64,000 nucleotides of DNA from Actinoallomurus purpureus. GTDB taxonomy: Bacteria; Actinomycetota; Actinomycetes; Streptosporangiales; Streptosporangiaceae. The notes under the pieces were generated by a model. It did not search any database. It was given only the letters and a program-made list of their open reading frames with translations, and was not told the origin of the DNA. How positions within the stretch are numbered: position 1 is the first letter of the stretch; the number at the start of each line of letters is the position of its first letter. Where the stretch lies: contig NZ_JAMXMY010000032.1 in assembly GCF_024055795.1 (NCBI RefSeq), positions 1-64,000 of the forward strand, in the 5' to 3' direction. A program made the position numbers and the translations under genes. Below, piece after piece: positions 61,333-64,000 of the stretch.

Positions 61333-61524
61333 CCTTCCCCCGGCCGGACCGGGGCGACCTCCGGCCCGCCGCGACGGATCTCGATGACCCGCGAACCGGG
61401 AGGCACCCCCCATATACCGATTTCTCTCCGTAGTCATGTGAACACGCTTCGCGCTAGGGTTCCGGCCAGCGTCTCACCATCGCGGCCGCCTCCCCCGTGA
61501 CGGCCGCAGAAGGGCACCAGGGTC

Positions 61525-62592
61525 ATGAAGAACTCCCCCCGCGTCGCGGCCGTGTCCGCACTGATCGGCGCGTTCCTGTCGCTTCCCCCATCGTCGGCGT
61601 CTCATGCCGATCCGGCGCATCCCGGTCGCAGAACGGGGATCTCCTCATCCGGCGGACCCGCCGTGCGCGGGCGGGAGACGGCTCCCCGCCTCGGGCGCCG
61701 CGACGCGGCCGGCGGCCGCATCGGCCTGGGCATTCACCAGGTGTCGCCGGCCGTGCACCGGATGGCGGAGACCCGCACGGACCGGGAGCGGCTCGTACGG
61801 TGGTGGACGCCCGCGCGTATGCGCCGCGCGGACCCACTGGACGACCTCGTCGCCCTCCAGACGACTCGACGGCCCGTCCCGGGCGGCCTTCCGTCCGAGA
61901 CGCCGGCGTCGTCGCCCTCCGCCGGAGCGGCCTGGACCTCCGGGGGCGGGGTCGCGCACACCACCGGGCGGGTCTTCTTCACGTACCAAGGGCACCCGGC
62001 GTCGTGTTCGGGCAACGCGGTCACCAGCGCGAACCAGAGCACGGTCATCACCGCGGGGCACTGCGTACGGCTCGACCGCGCCTGGCACACCGACTGGGTG
62101 TTCGTTCCCGGGTACCACGACGGCCAGGCGCCGTACGGGAAGTGGACCGCCATGCGGACGCTCACCACGGCACAGTGGGAGGCGCGCGAGGATCTCGACT
62201 ACGACGTCGGCGTCGCCACCGTCGCCCCGCTGAACGGCCGCACGCTGACCAGCGTGGTCGGCGGTCAGGGCATCGCGTTCAACCAGCGACGCCACCGGCC
62301 GATGTACGCCTTCGGCTACCCCGCCGAGGCGCCGTACGACGGATCGAAGCTGGTCTACTGCAGCGGAACGGCCAAGGAAGACCCCGGCAAGACCCATGAC
62401 CTCGGGCTGACCTGCGACATGACCGCCGGCTCCAGCGGCGGCCCCTGGTTCACCGGCTTCGACGACAGGACCGGTACCGGCACGCAGAACTCGCTCAACT
62501 CCTTCAAGTACAACGCGCTGCCGAACGAGATGTTCGGGCCGTACTTCGGCACCGCCGTGCAGGCCCTCTACGACAAAGCACAGAACACCTGA
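61525..62592 (+). CDS. Secreted trypsin-like serine protease (paralogue 1)
   Basis: 355 residues. Signal peptide (1-28, S-H-A end) and an Arg-rich pro-region to about residue 140. Chymotrypsin-fold core: V-I-T-A-G-H-C (His), L-D-Y-D-V-G-V-A (Asp) and A-G-S-S-G-G-P-W (Ser), with Cys pairs around His and at C-S-G-T / L-T-C-D. Similar to actinomycete V8/glutamyl-endopeptidase-like proteases; the pro-region suggests zymogen activation. Tandem with a paralogue 64 bases downstream. Confidence 0.9.
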   Translation: MKNSPRVAAVSALIGAFLSLPPSSASHADPAHPGRRTGISSSGGPAVRGRETAPRLGRRDAAGGRIGLGIHQVSPAVHRMAETRTDRERLVRWWTPARMRRADPLDDLVALQTTRRPVPGGLPSETPASSPSAGAAWTSGGGVAHTTGRVFFTYQGHPASCSGNAVTSANQSTVITAGHCVRLDRAWHTDWVFVPGYHDGQAPYGKWTAMRTLTTAQWEAREDLDYDVGVATVAPLNGRTLTSVVGGQGIAFNQRRHRPMYAFGYPAEAPYDGSKLVYCSGTAKEDPGKTHDLGLTCDMTAGSSGGPWFTGFDDRTGTGTQNSLNSFKYNALPNEMFGPYFGTAVQALYDKAQNT

Positions 62593-62656
62593 TCGGGGGC
62601 ACCGCTTTACGTCAAGTCACCGTGCGAACACCCAGGGTCCTGCACACTTTCGACTC

Positions 62657-63634
62657 ATGCCCACGCCCGCCCGCATCGCCTGCGCCGTGTCCGCCGTCGG
62701 GGCCCTCCTCGGCACGCCCGGCGCCGGGACGTCCCACCACGGGCCGGGCGTGGCGGGGGTGACCGACCATGCGATCGCCACCAGGCGGTCGGCGATCCTG
62801 CGGTACTGGACCGTCCAGCGGATGCAGCGCGCCCTCACCCCTCCCGACCGGGTTCCGCACCGGTCTGAGGCCGTCCAGGCGCCGGAGGCACCACCGGCCT
62901 CGGCCGGCACCGACCTCCTCGCCCACGCGGCGGACCGGCACTCCGCCGAGAGCGACCCCGGCGCGCCCTGGATCTCTCTCGGCGCGGTGCGCGCCACCAC
63001 CGGGAAGGTGTTCTTCACCATCAACGGCGGCGACTATGTGTGCTCGGCGGGCACGGTGACCGGCGCGAACCGCGACCTCGTGGTCACCGCCGGCCACTGT
63101 GTGCAGGACGCCGCCGGGGTCTGGGCCCGCAACTGGATCTACGTGCCCGGCTACGACCTGGGCCGCCGGCCGTACGGCGCGTTCACCGCCCGGCACCTGT
63201 TCGCGCCGAACGCGTGGTCGGTCAGGCACGACGAGAACCACGACGTCGCGATGGTGGCGCTGGCCACGGTCGGCGGGCGCCACGTCGCAGACGTGGTCGG
63301 CGCGCAGAACGTCGCCTTCGACCAGCCACGGGGCGCCGTCGTCTACGACTTCGGTTACCCGACGGGCGGCCACTACGACGGCGAGCGGCTGACCTACTGC
63401 AGCGGCAGGACCTACCCGGACGCTCATCGGCTCACCCAGGACCAGGGACTGCGCTGCGACATGTCCGAAGGTGCCAGCGGGGGGCCGTGGCTGGCCCGTT
63501 TCAACGCCACGACGGGGACGGGCGTGGTCACCTCGGTCAACAGCTTCAAGTATTCCGATGACCCCGCGACGATGTACGGCCCCTATTTCGGGCCCGCCGT
63601 CCGCCGGGTCTACGAGGAGGCACAGCATGCGTGA
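62657..63634 (+). CDS. Secreted trypsin-like serine protease (paralogue 2)
   Basis: 325 residues; ATG without clear ribosome site. Shorter pro-region than paralogue 1, same core: V-V-T-A-G-H-C, E-N-H-D-V-A-M-V and G-A-S-G-G-P-W. The C-terminal K-Y-S-D-D-P-x-x-M-Y-G-P-Y-F-G part matches K-Y-N-A-L-P-N-E-M-F-G-P-Y-F-G of paralogue 1, so the two arose by tandem duplication. The propeptides have diverged most. Confidence 0.9.
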   Translation: MPTPARIACAVSAVGALLGTPGAGTSHHGPGVAGVTDHAIATRRSAILRYWTVQRMQRALTPPDRVPHRSEAVQAPEAPPASAGTDLLAHAADRHSAESDPGAPWISLGAVRATTGKVFFTINGGDYVCSAGTVTGANRDLVVTAGHCVQDAAGVWARNWIYVPGYDLGRRPYGAFTARHLFAPNAWSVRHDENHDVAMVALATVGGRHVADVVGAQNVAFDQPRGAVVYDFGYPTGGHYDGERLTYCSGRTYPDAHRLTQDQGLRCDMSEGASGGPWLARFNATTGTGVVTSVNSFKYSDDPATMYGPYFGPAVRRVYEEAQHA

Positions 63635-63682
63635 ACGCGAATCCCCTTCACACGCGCGGCGCATTCTCTACTCTGACCCGGC

Positions 63683-64000
63683 ATGATCAACAGTCCCCGC
63701 GTGGAACTGGTCGAGACCTCCTTCGACGACCCGATCGTGACCGGCCTCCACGTCGAGCAGGCCGCCGAGCTGGCCGCCCGGTTCGGCGTCGCCGCCGACC
63801 GCCCCTCACCGGCCGAGCCGGGAATGGTCTTCCTCGTCGCCCGCGAGCGGGCGGCGCTGATCGGCTGCGCCGGCGTGCGCTGGATCAGCGCCACCGGGAT
63901 CGATACGGGCGGGCCCTCCTCGGGTGGGCAGGGCGCCGAGGTGGGACACGTCTATGTCCGGCCGGAGTATCGGGGCCTCGGCGTCACCCGGCTGCTGCTG
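63683..64000 (+). CDS. GNAT-family acetyltransferase (3' end outside window)
   Basis: 106 residues visible, frame open to the window edge. V-G-H-V-Y-V-R-P-E-Y-R-G-L-G-V-T-R-L-L is the acetyl-CoA-binding loop of GNAT enzymes. The part before it is a typical N-terminal half. Substrate unknown. Confidence 0.85.
   Translation, partial: MINSPRVELVETSFDDPIVTGLHVEQAAELAARFGVAADRPSPAEPGMVFLVARERAALIGCAGVRWISATGIDTGGPSSGGQGAEVGHVYVRPEYRGLGVTRLLL

Overview
The window is high-GC actinomycete chromosome. Many genes start with GTG or TTG, and it carries F420/flavin-type LLM oxidoreductases, XRE-DUF5753/DUF397 pairs, SMI1, DUF6879, a Tat-exported phosphatase and a BlaI-M56 pair. This mix suggests the Streptosporangiales/Thermomonosporaceae (Actinomadura- or Actinoallomurus-like); the genus is inference. 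No rRNA, tRNA, CRISPR array or prophage was seen.

Layout. (1) 1-2253: two tandem copies of a secreted low-complexity protein, the second ending in collagen-like Gly-X-Y triplets. Between them lies a relic of the 5' end of the neighbouring SDR gene. (2) 2254-12975: a catabolic-looking cluster (SDR, hotdog thioesterase, Zn-dehydrogenase, three LLM oxidoreductases, alpha/beta hydrolase). Three of its promoters share an 18-bp palindrome, and a large NACHT-LRR STAND ATPase gene sits in the middle. (3) 13195-14621: a calpain-like cysteine peptidase with a small partner gene; a collapsed copy lies at about 17128-17404. (4) 14832-17157: a membrane-anchored HxHxH protein and a BlaI-M56 pair, with a shared 13-bp operator. 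(5) 17466-25615: VOC protein, IS remnant, PhzF/LysR, a divergent XRE-DUF5753 module followed by five half-length DUF397 genes, a deletion chimera, SMI1 protein and M18 aminopeptidase. (6) 25857-29776: MMPL transporter and Tat phosphatase around a strong bidirectional terminator. (7) 29865-33931: a gntR-acdS-E1 operon that looks like a complete route from ACC to propionyl-CoA. (8) 34080-43484: HipA_2-like/DUF3037 pair, mmsA, GlxA-type regulator, a TDT transporter fused to a beta-sandwich domain, a CoA-transferase/enoyl-CoA hydratase pair with a divergent GntR, and a CPBP protease. (9) 43498-50561: a second XRE/DUF397 module, DUF6879 pair, phosphotransferase, P-loop kinase, PD-(D/E)XK protein with a decapitated paralogue, and a GNAT. 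(10) 50789-61279: three paralogous secreted Tap/Slp-type hydrolases, each with its own terminator, then a RIO1-type kinase and the MEP/RIP block ispG-rip-dxr. (11) 61525-64000: two tandem secreted chymotrypsin-fold proteases and a truncated GNAT.

How the genes work together. The clearest pathway is the acdS operon: ACC is deaminated to 2-oxobutyrate and ammonia, and an AceE-like E1 could then feed propionyl-CoA formation. The 2.2-13 kb cluster looks like one regulon for breakdown of an acyl or terpenoid/aromatic substrate under a TetR-type repressor not in the window. The accessory zones are rich in duplications followed by truncation: the secreted pair, the calpain copy, the DUF397 array, the nuclease pair and an XRE fragment.
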